Part shown: piece after piece, positions 44,221 through 53,069 of the stretch
How positions within the stretch are numbered: the stretch's first letter is position 1
How the letters are laid out: every line of letters starts with the position of its first letter
Source: Streptomyces sp. CA-278952
GTDB taxonomy: Bacteria > Actinomycetota > Actinomycetes > Streptomycetales > Streptomycetaceae
DNA length: 64,000 nucleotides
Assembly: GCF_028747205.1 (NCBI RefSeq)
Contig: NZ_CP112880.1
Location: 992,001-1,056,000 of the forward strand
Reading direction: 5' to 3'
Notes under the pieces: model-generated
Told to the model about the DNA's origin: nothing
Database searches by the model: none
What the model saw: the letters and a program-made list of their open reading frames with translations, nothing else
Translations under genes and position numbers: made by a program

Positions 44221-45360
44221 CCGGTAGACCGACGCGACCTTGGTGAGCCATGCCACCTCGGAGGTGAAGTTGACCGTGTCGCGGTCGTCGAAGTCCCCCA
44301 CGTCCTTGCTGTCGTGGGGGGCGGCGCCGGTGCGCTTGGCGTGCAGGGCCCGTCTGATCTGTGCCGCTTCGACGAAGGCCTGCCGTTCCTCCTCGCCCGC
44401 CCCCGCGGCTGCCGCGCCCTCGGCGCCGTGGGCGGTGCGGTCGATGTAGGGCCGCAGTTCCCGCCAGCCGTCCCGTATCTCGACGGCCCGGCGGTGGAGA
44501 CGGTAGCGGAGGTCGAAGACCGAGGCCGGCCTCGGCGGTTCCAGCGCGATGTCCGGCGAGGACTCGTACAGGTCCCGCCAGAGCGGATACAGGGTCCGGT
44601 AGGAGTGGTAACTGGACACCCATTGAGATGACTTGTCCAGCCTCCCCTCCCAGGAGGGGATGGTCAGGCCCAGCGAGAGAACGACGATGCCCGCCGCACT
44701 GAACACGGAGGCCGCGCCCTGCCACCCCCCGATGTCGATCCCCCAGGCCGCGGTGAGCACATTGACCGTCCTGGCCACGCAGTACAAGAAGAGGATCGCC
44801 GCGGCCACCGACAGCAGCCGCAGGGCCTGGCGCAGCGAGGCCTTCGACGTCATGCGGGCGTAGGCCCCGCACTGGCGGAAGATCGTGACGCACGGAACCG
44901 CCTGGGAGACGATGAAGACCGTGAGGTAGAGGAGGACCAGCGGCTGCCCGCTGCCGGTGTTGAAGTCGGAAGCCGGCCGGTCCGTCCCGTCGGCGAGGAG
45001 GAACAGTGTGGTCAGCAGCACGCCCAGCGTGACGCCGGCGGCCAGCCAGTAACGGGCCCTGCGCGCGGCGTCCTTCGGCTCCGCGGCCCAGCGCAGCAGG
45101 ATGATCTGAGCACTGACGCAGAACGCGACGGCCGACACGTGCATCAGCAGCACGGACAGGTTCCCCACGCCCAGGAAGCTGTCGCTCACCATCGCGGCGG
45201 TGCCCATCGTGAAGGTGAGGCTCTGGAACAGCAGGGTGGCGAGGAGCGCGCGGTAGGAGCTGTCCCGCCGGCTGCGCCGCAACTGGCACAGCCGGTAGGC
45301 GAGGGCCGCGTAGGAAGAGAACGCCGCGACGACGAAGCAGAGGGTCCTGATGGTGTTCAC
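44200..45360 (-). CDS. MAB_1171c-like integral membrane protein
   Basis: A 386-residue protein with about seven hydrophobic helices in the first 245 residues and a soluble C-terminal domain (about 250-385, LYESSPDIALEPPRPASVFDLRYRLHRRAVEIRDG). This layout matches the MAB_1171c family of putative transporters, which in actinomycetes often lie near XRE regulators and ImmA/IrrE proteases, as here. Function unknown; it may be the membrane sensor for the protease switch. ATG at 45360. Confidence 0.7.
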   Translation of the reverse strand: MNTIRTLCFVVAAFSSYAALAYRLCQLRRSRRDSSYRALLATLLFQSLTFTMGTAAMVSDSFLGVGNLSVLLMHVSAVAFCVSAQIILLRWAAEPKDAARRARYWLAAGVTLGVLLTTLFLLADGTDRPASDFNTGSGQPLVLLYLTVFIVSQAVPCVTIFRQCGAYARMTSKASLRQALRLLSVAAAILFLYCVARTVNVLTAAWGIDIGGWQGAASVFSAAGIVVLSLGLTIPSWEGRLDKSSQWVSSYHSYRTLYPLWRDLYESSPDIALEPPRPASVFDLRYRLHRRAVEIRDGWRELRPYIDRTAHGAEGAAAAGAGEEERQAFVEAAQIRRALHAKRTGAAPHDSKDVGDFDDRDTVNFTSEVAWLTKVASVYRELGRPG

Positions 45361-45502
45361 AGCCTGGCTCCCGACCGGTGCCGAGCGGCACGTGGTTGAG
45401 TCGATCTCGGTGTTCTCCCGCCCCGCGGAGCTACGCCCCGGGACACCCGGGGTCTTTCGTTTGGATCAGCCCGACATGATCCGCACGAGAGGCCCTAGGG
45501 GT

Positions 45503-46306
45503 TCAGCGGTTCGGACGCCCCGGCGGGGGTCGGCTCGCGGAGGAGTGAGGGGGCGGGAGCAGGCCGAGTTCGGCGGCCCGCACTCCGGCCTGGAAACGGG
45601 AGCTCGCCCCGAGGAGGGACATGACCTCGGCCACGTAACGCCGGTAGGTCCGCACGGAGACGGCGTTCTCGCGCGCGGCGATCTCGTCGGTGACCCCGCT
45701 TCCCAGAGCGGTGAGTATGCGCTGGACGAGGGCCGCCCGGTCCCGGCCGTCGAAGACGGTGTTCTCGCCGGCGGGGGCCGCATCGCTCCACACGCTCTGG
45801 AAGAACGCCTGGAGGGTGCGCAGCACCTCCGGCACCCGGATCACGGAGGCCCTGCGGCCGACCGCGGACTCGGTGACCACGAAGGCGGCGCCGCCGTCGA
45901 TGATGATCGCCTGCAGCGGGGGCATGCGCGCGACGCGGACCTCCACCGGCCGTTCGCTGCCGAACTGTTCGCGTGCGAATTCGTTGTCGAGCAGGGCCGG
46001 GGTGGTGAGCAGGCGGATGGCGACGCCGACGGCCGCGGAGCGGAGCAGGTCCCGTTCCACCCGGTCCGAGTGCCGCGCCGCCTGGTCCGATGCGCTCGGA
46101 GGCCGCGCATGAACGATGTCGATGGTGCGGGTGGCCCCGTTGATCAGGTTCTGCGCGGTGTCCAGCACCGTGCCGTACTCGCCGTCCACCGAGGCGATCA
46201 GCTGCTCCTGGACGGTGTGGTCCCGGTGGATGGCGACGGACGACTCGATGAGCGCCTGCACCTCGAGCAGTGCCAGTTCCAGTTTGTCCTCGCGTCGGTC
46301 CAGCAC
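45503..46306 (-). CDS. LuxR-type regulator A
   Basis: A 267-residue regulator. An N-terminal helical segment (LELALLEVQALIESS) leads to a sensor-like domain (about 60-185) and a C-terminal helix-turn-helix: RILTALGSGVTDEIAARENAVSVRTYRRYVAEVMSLLGASSRFQAGV, a LuxR/GerE-type fold. No receiver domain. GTG at 46306 has AGGAGAGGA upstream. Paralog of the next gene with the same layout; both likely cluster-linked activators with an unknown ligand. Confidence 0.82.
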   Translation of the reverse strand: MLDRREDKLELALLEVQALIESSVAIHRDHTVQEQLIASVDGEYGTVLDTAQNLINGATRTIDIVHARPPSASDQAARHSDRVERDLLRSAAVGVAIRLLTTPALLDNEFAREQFGSERPVEVRVARMPPLQAIIIDGGAAFVVTESAVGRRASVIRVPEVLRTLQAFFQSVWSDAAPAGENTVFDGRDRAALVQRILTALGSGVTDEIAARENAVSVRTYRRYVAEVMSLLGASSRFQAGVRAAELGLLPPPHSSASRPPPGRPNR

Positions 46307-46402
46307 GTCTGCTCGTCCTCTCCTGTTCGCATCACGCCGGGGGCCCCGCACCCGGTGGGGTGCGGTTCCCCCGTACACGGTCCGGTAGGGGGTACGGCCC
46401 GA

Positions 46403-47182
46403 TCACGCGGGCAGCAGGCCGAGCTGCACCGCGCGAGCCCCTGCCTGGAACCGGGAGATGGCGTCGAGGTCGCGCAGTATCTCCGCGACGTACCGCCGGT
46501 AGGTGCGCAGCGACACGTTGATCTCGTGTGCGGCCGCCTCGTCCGTGTGCCCCGCGCGCAGGCGCTCCAGGATCTTGCGGACGAGTTCCACGCGCAGGCG
46601 CGGGTTGAGCCGCATGTGGTCCGCGAGCTTGCGCGCCACGCCCCAGGCGCCGGCGAAGAGCAGTTCCAGGGCACGGACCGTGGCCATGTCGTTCACGACG
46701 GCAAACTGCTCGCCGGTTCCCGGGCGGTTCGCCGGTACCAGCGCCGCCACGCTGTCGACGACGAGGATCGCGCGCAGTTCGCTGTCGGACACCCGCACCT
46801 CGGTCTGCGTCTTCGGGAGTTCGCCCAGTCGCCCGGCCGCTGCCGCGGCGACCTCGGCCGTGCACAGCACCCGTACGGTCGCCCGGCCGGGGTTCTCGCT
46901 CAGGACCCGCAGGACCGACTCGGTGAACGCGCCGGGGCCGGTGAGCGTGACCGCTACGGCGTGGTGCCCCCGGACGATCAACTGCTGCATGGACTCGTCC
47001 ATCTGGGCGACGCTGTTGCGTGCGACCACCGAGTCGCTCACCAGGCGCCGACGGTGCATCAGGACCGTCGATTCGATCAGGGACCTGGCCTGGAGCAGTG
47101 CCTGCTCCAGCTGGACGGCCTGTTCGCCGGCCGCCCGGCCCTCCGTCGCGTGCAGGTCCGGTCGGTCGATTGCCACTACCAC
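46403..47182 (-). CDS. LuxR-type regulator B
   Basis: A 259-residue paralog of regulator A: VQLEQALLQARSLIEST at the N-terminus, a middle domain and the C-terminal DNA-binding segment KILERLRAGHTDEAAAHEINVSLRTYRRYVAEILRDLDAISRFQAGARA. The GTG at 47182 (AGGGGG upstream) is preferred by comparison with regulator A; an ATG at 47233 would extend it. Its promoter is shared with the divergent XRE gene and holds several motif copies. Confidence 0.82.
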   Translation of the reverse strand: MVVAIDRPDLHATEGRAAGEQAVQLEQALLQARSLIESTVLMHRRRLVSDSVVARNSVAQMDESMQQLIVRGHHAVAVTLTGPGAFTESVLRVLSENPGRATVRVLCTAEVAAAAAGRLGELPKTQTEVRVSDSELRAILVVDSVAALVPANRPGTGEQFAVVNDMATVRALELLFAGAWGVARKLADHMRLNPRLRVELVRKILERLRAGHTDEAAAHEINVSLRTYRRYVAEILRDLDAISRFQAGARAVQLGLLPA

Positions 47183-47254
47183 TGTGCGTGCCCCCTGTTG
47201 CGCTGCCGACGAGTGCTCTCCCGCTCGGCTCATCCCACGACGGCCCCCCTGGCC

Positions 47255-47386
47255 GACCTGGTTGGCTGTCAGCTCCGCTTCCCACCTGCGAAGTTAGCTG
47301 ACAGCTACTCGCGTGGCCCACATTGGCGGAATCCCGTCGGATTGTCAACTGAGAGCTAATCTGCAAAACTGGCGAGTAACTGTGAG
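47255..47386. promoter_or_regulatory. Operator cluster in XRE / regulator B divergent promoter
   Basis: Four motif-like sites share an RRCTG-W-SAGCT core centred at 47269, 47301, 47352 and 47383 (spacing 32, 51 and 31). The second, AGCTGACAGCT, is a perfect 11-bp palindrome. As 18-mers, 47287-47304 and 47369-47386 match the exporter palindrome at 13 and 12 of 18 positions. Spacing near multiples of the helical turn suits cooperative binding. Confidence 0.65.
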
Positions 47387-47417
47387 CTACACAGAGGGGG
47401 AAGAAAGGAGATTCGCA

Positions 47418-47858
47418 GTGTCCAAAACAGACAACCGTCCCGTTCTGGCAGTGCGTCTGGACGACCTCTTCAAGACGGTCCGTCCCCAGAACAAGAACTG
47501 GACGAACGCCGAAGTCGCCGAGGAACTGAAGCGGGCCAGCCCCGAACTCAAGGTCGGCGGCGTGTACTTGTCACAGCTGCGGACGGGCGCGCGTTCCAAC
47601 CCCTCACCCGACCTCCTTGCCGCCCTGTCCCGGTTCTTCGGCGTCTCCGTCGCGTACTTCTTCGACGACACGGTCGCCGAATCCGTGCTCACCGAGGTCG
47701 CCGCCATCGAAGCACTGCGGCAGGCCGGAGTCCGCTCCGTGGCCATGCGAGCCGCCGGGATGGAGAAGGAGAGCCTCCAGGCCGTCATGGCCGTCATGGA
47801 CCAGTACCGCAGGATGCAGGGCCTGCCGCCGGTCACCGACCTCTCGGAGGCCGAGTGA
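47418..47858 (+). CDS. XRE-family repressor-like protein
   Basis: A 146-residue protein with an N-terminal helix-turn-helix (about 21-70: WTNAEVAEELKRASPELKVGGVYLSQLRTGARSNPSP then FFGVSVAYFF) and a helical C-terminal part. GTG at 47418 has AAAGGAG upstream. It overlaps the ImmA/IrrE gene (GTGA). The pairing recalls ImmR/ImmA and DdrO/IrrE, where a metalloprotease destroys an XRE repressor; its own promoter carries the locus motif, so autoregulation is likely. Confidence 0.9.
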   Translation: MSKTDNRPVLAVRLDDLFKTVRPQNKNWTNAEVAEELKRASPELKVGGVYLSQLRTGARSNPSPDLLAALSRFFGVSVAYFFDDTVAESVLTEVAAIEALRQAGVRSVAMRAAGMEKESLQAVMAVMDQYRRMQGLPPVTDLSEAE

Positions 47859-48421
47859 GGGCCTCGGGGAAGGGGCGTGCCGCCGGGAAGAACCGGCGCA
47901 GCCAGCTCAAGAGACTCCGCAAGGACGGCGCACGGCGCATAGCCGAGCTCGACCTGCCGGAGGGTGTGGGTGTGGCCGACCTCTGCCGCTACCTCGGCGG
48001 ACTCCGCAACCGTCCCATCACCCTGGTCCCCCTGCAGATGCCCACCTCCCATCCGTGCGGCATGTGGGTGGCCGCGTGCGACGAGGACCTGATCTTCTAC
48101 GACGCCAATACCAACAGCGCGCATCAGGAGCACATCATCTTGCATGAGCTGGGGCACATCATCTGCTGCCATCGAGGGGCGGGCTGGCTGGACGAGGCGA
48201 GCGCCCGCTCGCTCTTCCCCAACGTCGACCCCGCTCTCGTACGGGACATGCTCCAGCGCACCACCTACGACGACATCCAGGAACAGGAAGCGGAAGTCAT
48301 CGCCTACCTCCTCTCCGAGCGGATGGGCAGTGCCGGGGAGGACCAGGGCCCGGCCGCCGCCGACAGCGGGTCCCCCGGGGAGTCCGCCGCCCTCCTGCGC
48401 GTCGAACGCACCCTGTTCTGA
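47855..48421 (+). CDS. ImmA/IrrE-family metalloprotease
   Basis: A 188-residue zinc peptidase with ILHELGHIICCH (H97, E98, H101) typical of ImmA/IrrE. A basic N-terminus of about 30 residues precedes the domain. GTG start coupled to the XRE gene. Family members cleave partner XRE repressors on an activating signal. Ends at a hairpin terminator. The last 35 residues are Gly/Ser/Ala-rich and look disordered. Confidence 0.9.
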   Translation: MRASGKGRAAGKNRRSQLKRLRKDGARRIAELDLPEGVGVADLCRYLGGLRNRPITLVPLQMPTSHPCGMWVAACDEDLIFYDANTNSAHQEHIILHELGHIICCHRGAGWLDEASARSLFPNVDPALVRDMLQRTTYDDIQEQEAEVIAYLLSERMGSAGEDQGPAAADSGSPGESAALLRVERTLF

Positions 48422-48431
48422 GGCGCGCCGG

Positions 48432-48461
48432 GCCGGGAGCGGCTCGCGCCGCCCTCCCGGC
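48432..48461. terminator. Hairpin terminator between convergent protease and fusion genes
   Basis: GCCGGGAG pairs with CTCCCGGC, with an inner CGGC/GCCG pairing and a two-base bulge. It separates the ImmA/IrrE gene (plus) from the KS-ACP-AONS gene (minus). Confidence 0.65.
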
Positions 48462-48504
48462 GACCACTTCCTCGCGGCCCCCGTTCAGCGCGTCCCCGGT
48501 GCCT

Positions 48505-51500
48505 TCAGCCCCGGGTGGACGCCACCTCCTCGGCCAGGATCCCCACGGCTCGCCGGATGTCGTCCGCACGGTGTTCGCCGGTGACGAAGAACCTCAGTCT
48601 CGCCTGCCCCTCCTCCACCGCGGGGTGGAAGATCGCATCGGCGATGACTCCCCTCGCGAACAGCCGGTCGGCGACCCGCAGCGTCCTGGCCGAATCCCCC
48701 AGGACACAGGGCACGATCGGCGTGTGCCCGCTGGTCCCCGTCGCCAGACCGGCCGACACGGCCAGGCCGCGGAAGAGCTCGGCGTTGCGCCTCAGGGCAC
48801 GCACCCGCCCGGGCTCCGCGACGATCAGCTCGGTCGCCGCCAGCGCCGCCGCCGCATTGGCCGGACTCAGCCCGACGCTGTAGACGAAGCCGGGCAGCGT
48901 GTGCCGCAGCCAGCGCACCGTCCGGGCCGACCCCCCGAGGTATCCGCCGCAGCTGGCGAAGGCCTTGGAAAGGGTGCCCATCCACAGGTCGACACCGGAG
49001 CGGTCGACACCGAAGAACTCACCCACGCCACGGCCGTACTCCCCCACCGTGCCGATGCTGTGCGCCTCGTCGACCATCAGCAGGGCGCCGAAACGCTTCT
49101 TGAGTTCCATGACGGCGGGCAGGTCGACCAGGTCACCGTCCATGCTGTAGGCGCCCTCGACCACGATGAGCACCCGCCTGAACCGGGACCGGTTGACCTG
49201 GAGCAGGTGCTCCAGCTCGCCCATGTCGTTGTGCGCGAACGGACGCCGTGCCGCCCCCGACAGCGCGCAGCCCTGGAGGATGCTGTTGTGGGCGAGCGCG
49301 TCGTGGATCACCAGGTCCCCCGCGCCCAGGAGGTGGCCCAGCGCCGTCACGTTGGTGGCATAGCCGCTCACCAGGGCGAGGCAGTCCTCCACACCGAGGA
49401 ATCCGGCCAGCGCCCGCTCCAGTCGTACCGTCAGATCCCGTTCCCCGGAGAGCACTCGGCTCGCGGAGACCGAGGTCCCGTACCGGTCGACCGCCTGCTG
49501 CGCGGCCTCGCTGACCGCCGGATGACCCGACAGGCCCAGGTAGTTGTAACTCCCGAAGGACAGGAACTCACGGCCCCCGACCACGGTCCGGTCCAGGATG
49601 TTTCCCTCGTGGACCCGGAAGTACGGGAAGTCCGCGCCGCTGCTGAGGATCGCTTCCGCCTGCTCCTCGAACCGGGCCACCTCCGGGAAGTCGTCGACGC
49701 ACGCGGTCGCGGCGCTCCAGCCCTCCGCCTCCTCGGGCGGGAGCGGCTCCGCCGCCACGGCTCCCCCCTCCGCTCCCGGCCGCCAGGACGGCGGCTCCCC
49801 GGGACCGGTGAGCGGTATGCGGTACGCACCGACCAGCGTGGTCAGCCGCTCGATCGTCAGGCCGGACGCGTAGATCTCGTCGGTGGAGAAGCCCGGGACC
49901 CTCTTGGCGATGCCGGCCTCCAGCTCCTGGAGCATCAGCGAGTCGAAACCGAGATCGTTCGTCAGCACCATCGGTCCCCCGAGGTCGAGGAGGGGGACGA
50001 CGCTCGTGCGCGACACCTCCTCGAACACGACGGACGCCGCGGCCCGGCCGTCGGCCGGCACGTCCGCGGACGTGGCCGCGGGGGCCGGTGCGTGCGCGGC
50101 TGCCGTCCCGGGCCGGCCGGCCGGCTCCGGCGCGTCCCCGATGTCACGGGCCGACAGGTCCACCACCCAGTGGTGGCGGGGCGCGAGAGGACTCGGCGGC
50201 AACGTGCACGGGCGTACCGCCTCCGTCATCGGACGGAGCCCCCGACCGGTGACCGCCCGCACCGCGAGGTCGGCCAGCACGCTCGCGCGCTCCCGTTCCG
50301 GCAGCGAACCCGGGGCCGGGACGGCGACCCCGGGAAGCGGCTCGCCGGGAGGCACCGTACCGGCCGCCTGGCCGGTGCCGAGCTCTCCGGTACGGCCCGC
50401 GTCCAGGGCCGCGGCCGCCGAGACCAGCCGGTCCACGGCGGTCGCGGTGTCCTCCACCACCAGGGCCAGGCGCTCCGCGAGGGGGGCCCGCCGGGCCAGG
50501 GTGTCCGCCACCCGGGCCGGCGGCAGCCCGTCAGCGACGATGGTGTGCGCCACTTCGCGGGCGTAGCGGGCCAGTCCGGCCCGGTCGCGGGCGCTGAGCA
50601 CCAGCAGATGGCTCTCCTTCTCCGGCGCCTGGCTCTCCACCACCGGTGCGGGGCTCTCCTCCACCACCAGGTGGACGCCCGTCCCGCCGAAGCCGAAGGC
50701 GCTCACCCCCGCCCGGCGCGGCCGCTCCGTGCCGGGCCACGCGGTCGCCGCCGTCGGAACGGTCAGGCCGGCGTCCCCGAGCGCGGAAGGTTCCGCCAGC
50801 TCGAACCGCGGCTGCGGAGGTATCACTCCCCGGTGGACCGCCAGGACGGTCTTGATGAGTCCGGCCATCCCCGCGGCGGCGAGCGAGTGCCCCAGCACCG
50901 CTTTCACCGCTCCGAGGAAGGCCGGGGCACTTCCCTCACCGCGCAGTTCCCGCAGGGCACCCGTCTCGACGGGGTCACCGACCCCCGTCCCGGTCCCGTG
51001 CGCCTCCAGATATCCGACGGAGTCGGGGGCCAGGTCCGCGTCGCGGTAGGCCCGGCGCAGCGCGCGCAGTTGACCGGCCGCCTGCGGATGCATGCCTCCC
51101 CGGACGGCCCCGTCGTTGGCCGTTCCCACGCCGCGGATCACCGCGTACACCCGGTCCCCGGCCGCCTGCGCGTCGGACAGCGGACGCAGGACCAGGACGC
51201 CGGCCCCCTCGCCCAGCACGAACCCGTCGGCCTCCGCGCCGAACGGCAGGCACCTGCCGCTGCGCGAGACCGCGCCGATGCGGCTCAGGCCCACCAGCAG
51301 ATCGGGGGCGAGAATCAGCTGCGCGCCACCGGCCAGCGCGATGCGGCTGCGGCCCGCGCGCAGCCCGTACACGGCGTTGGCCACGGCCATGAGGCCACCG
51401 GAGCACGCCGAGTCGAGCGCATAGCTCTCGCCGTGCAGGCCGAAGACCGAACTGATGCTGTTCGGACCCATGTTGAGCAGGAGCCCGACCACGGACGAGC

Positions 51501-52017
51501 CGTGCAGCTCGTCCACGGCCCTGACCGTGTCCGGCCACCCCGGGCCGGCCGGCCGGGCCCCGAACTCGCCGCCGGCCAGCTGGCGCATCCGGATGCGCAT
51601 CGTGCTGAGCTCGCGGTATCCGGACTCGGTGAGCGCGGTGATTACCGAGGTCTCCTCACGGTCGAAGCCCTCGGCCTCCCACCCCGCGTCCTGGATCGCC
51701 TCGCGCGCCAGGTCGATCAGCAGTCGGTGCTGAGGATCCAGCGACCTGGCCCGCCGCGGCGGAACGCCGTAGTGCTCCGCGTCGAAGTGGCCCACGTCCC
51801 GCAGCAGCGCCATCGTGTCCGTGTAGACCGAGGACGCGTCACGGACGTCGTCGCTGAGAAGGCCGGCCCTGCGCCATCGCGCGTCCGGGACCGCGCTGAA
51901 CTGTGCCCGCGGTTCCATGAGGAGCCGCCAGTACTGATTGACGTTCTGCGCCCCTGGAAACCGGCACGCCATCCCCACGATCGCGATGTCGTCCCGCTCT
52001 GCCCCCGCCGAACCCAC
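48505..52017 (-). CDS. KS-ACP-alpha-oxoamine synthase fusion (AT-less polyketide synthase)
   Basis: A 1170-residue enzyme. Type I KS domain about 8-450 with C205 (DSACSGG), H340 (EAHGTGT) and H377 (VLGHSLA). Residues about 470-620 hold post-KS linker and a PPSPLAPRHHWV stretch like the post-AT linker, but no AT active site, so the AT seems deleted. ACP about 660-735 with GFDSL (S693). C-terminal alpha-oxoamine synthase (PLP fold type I) about 765-1170 with D983/H986 in VDEAHS and PLP Lys K1018 in GTLSKAF. AONS domains release an acyl-ACP by decarboxylative condensation with an amino acid, giving an alpha-aminoketone. GTG start. Comparable logic occurs in PigH/RedN-type enzymes. Confidence 0.93.
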   Translation of the reverse strand: MGSAGAERDDIAIVGMACRFPGAQNVNQYWRLLMEPRAQFSAVPDARWRRAGLLSDDVRDASSVYTDTMALLRDVGHFDAEHYGVPPRRARSLDPQHRLLIDLAREAIQDAGWEAEGFDREETSVITALTESGYRELSTMRIRMRQLAGGEFGARPAGPGWPDTVRAVDELHGSSVVGLLLNMGPNSISSVFGLHGESYALDSACSGGLMAVANAVYGLRAGRSRIALAGGAQLILAPDLLVGLSRIGAVSRSGRCLPFGAEADGFVLGEGAGVLVLRPLSDAQAAGDRVYAVIRGVGTANDGAVRGGMHPQAAGQLRALRRAYRDADLAPDSVGYLEAHGTGTGVGDPVETGALRELRGEGSAPAFLGAVKAVLGHSLAAAGMAGLIKTVLAVHRGVIPPQPRFELAEPSALGDAGLTVPTAATAWPGTERPRRAGVSAFGFGGTGVHLVVEESPAPVVESQAPEKESHLLVLSARDRAGLARYAREVAHTIVADGLPPARVADTLARRAPLAERLALVVEDTATAVDRLVSAAAALDAGRTGELGTGQAAGTVPPGEPLPGVAVPAPGSLPERERASVLADLAVRAVTGRGLRPMTEAVRPCTLPPSPLAPRHHWVVDLSARDIGDAPEPAGRPGTAAAHAPAPAATSADVPADGRAAASVVFEEVSRTSVVPLLDLGGPMVLTNDLGFDSLMLQELEAGIAKRVPGFSTDEIYASGLTIERLTTLVGAYRIPLTGPGEPPSWRPGAEGGAVAAEPLPPEEAEGWSAATACVDDFPEVARFEEQAEAILSSGADFPYFRVHEGNILDRTVVGGREFLSFGSYNYLGLSGHPAVSEAAQQAVDRYGTSVSASRVLSGERDLTVRLERALAGFLGVEDCLALVSGYATNVTALGHLLGAGDLVIHDALAHNSILQGCALSGAARRPFAHNDMGELEHLLQVNRSRFRRVLIVVEGAYSMDGDLVDLPAVMELKKRFGALLMVDEAHSIGTVGEYGRGVGEFFGVDRSGVDLWMGTLSKAFASCGGYLGGSARTVRWLRHTLPGFVYSVGLSPANAAAALAATELIVAEPGRVRALRRNAELFRGLAVSAGLATGTSGHTPIVPCVLGDSARTLRVADRLFARGVIADAIFHPAVEEGQARLRFFVTGEHRADDIRRAVGILAEEVASTRG

Positions 52018-52044
52018 TATGCAGCCCTTTCGCTGTCGCGGTCT

Positions 52045-52986
52045 TCACCCCTTGCCGGCCAGACGCTCGGCCCACCACGCCGCCACCACGTCGACCTGCT
52101 CGGCCACCGGGGTGGCCCGCACGTGGAACCCGGCCTCGTAGGCGCTGGAGTCGACGACGAACGGCCGGTCGAACTGGTAGCGGATTTCCTTGAGTTCACG
52201 CATCAGCGGGGAGACCAGCGCCAGCGCGTCCAGCAGCACGGGCGGCAGCCCGCGCACGGCGACCGGTCCGGTTCCCGACGCGGCGGCGAGGAGCGCGACC
52301 ATGCCACGCACCGACAGCGCGGGCGCCGTCGGGACGTGCCAGGCCCGTCCCCAGGCCCTCTCTTCACCCGCCACCTCCACGAGAGCCCGCGCCACATCGG
52401 GCACATAGCTCCAGCTGTGCGGAGCGTCCGGGTCCCCGAGCGTGGAGACCGGTTTCCCGCGCAGCAGACGCGGCACGACGCGCCCGGCCAGGTGTCCGCC
52501 GCTCGTCACGCCCGGCCCGAAGAAGTCCGATGCCCGCACCTCGACCGCTCTGATACGCCCCTGGCGGTGCCGCTCCGCCACCTCTTCCCAGCCCGCGGCG
52601 CGCGCCCGGCCCTTGGGCCCGGTCGCCGCGAGCGGCAGCGACTCGTCCATCGGAGCCCGCACCGGCCCGTAGCCGTAGAGGTTGCCCAGCAGCACCAAGA
52701 CCGCTCCGGACGCCTCTGCGGCCGTACACGCCGACGTGACCAGGGGTGGCCATTCCTTCACCCAGCGGTGATAGGGGGGAGCCGCACATTGGAAGATCGC
52801 CTCGGCGCCCTGCACCACCTCGGTGAGCCGCCCGGCGTCCGCCGCGTCCAGCGCGACATGCTCGACACCCGGCTCGGCGCGGCGCCCCGAGCGCGTCACC
52901 ACGCGTACCGAATGGCCCTCCGCGGCCAGCAGTCGAGCTGTTTCCGCACCGGCAGGCCCGTACCCGACCACCACATAGGAACTCAC
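52045..52986 (-). CDS. NAD(P)-binding epimerase-like protein
   Basis: A 313-residue extended-SDR-like protein. Rossmann motif VVGYGPAGAETARLL; the YxxxK pair is absent: the equivalent region reads AATGPKGRARA with Lys but no Tyr. Substrate-binding half has RASDFFGPGV. It is upstream of and co-directional with the KS-ACP-AONS gene, 27 bases away, so a role in processing the aminoketone (reduction or isomerisation) is possible. GTG start. Confidence 0.83.
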   Translation of the reverse strand: MSSYVVVGYGPAGAETARLLAAEGHSVRVVTRSGRRAEPGVEHVALDAADAGRLTEVVQGAEAIFQCAAPPYHRWVKEWPPLVTSACTAAEASGAVLVLLGNLYGYGPVRAPMDESLPLAATGPKGRARAAGWEEVAERHRQGRIRAVEVRASDFFGPGVTSGGHLAGRVVPRLLRGKPVSTLGDPDAPHSWSYVPDVARALVEVAGEERAWGRAWHVPTAPALSVRGMVALLAAASGTGPVAVRGLPPVLLDALALVSPLMRELKEIRYQFDRPFVVDSSAYEAGFHVRATPVAEQVDVVAAWWAERLAGKG

Positions 52987-53069
52987 ATCCGAACACTAAC
53001 GCGATCAAAGCCGCATCTGCCGAAGATCCGACAAGTGGGAGGTGGCTCCGCTTCAGCGGCGGCTCCGCC

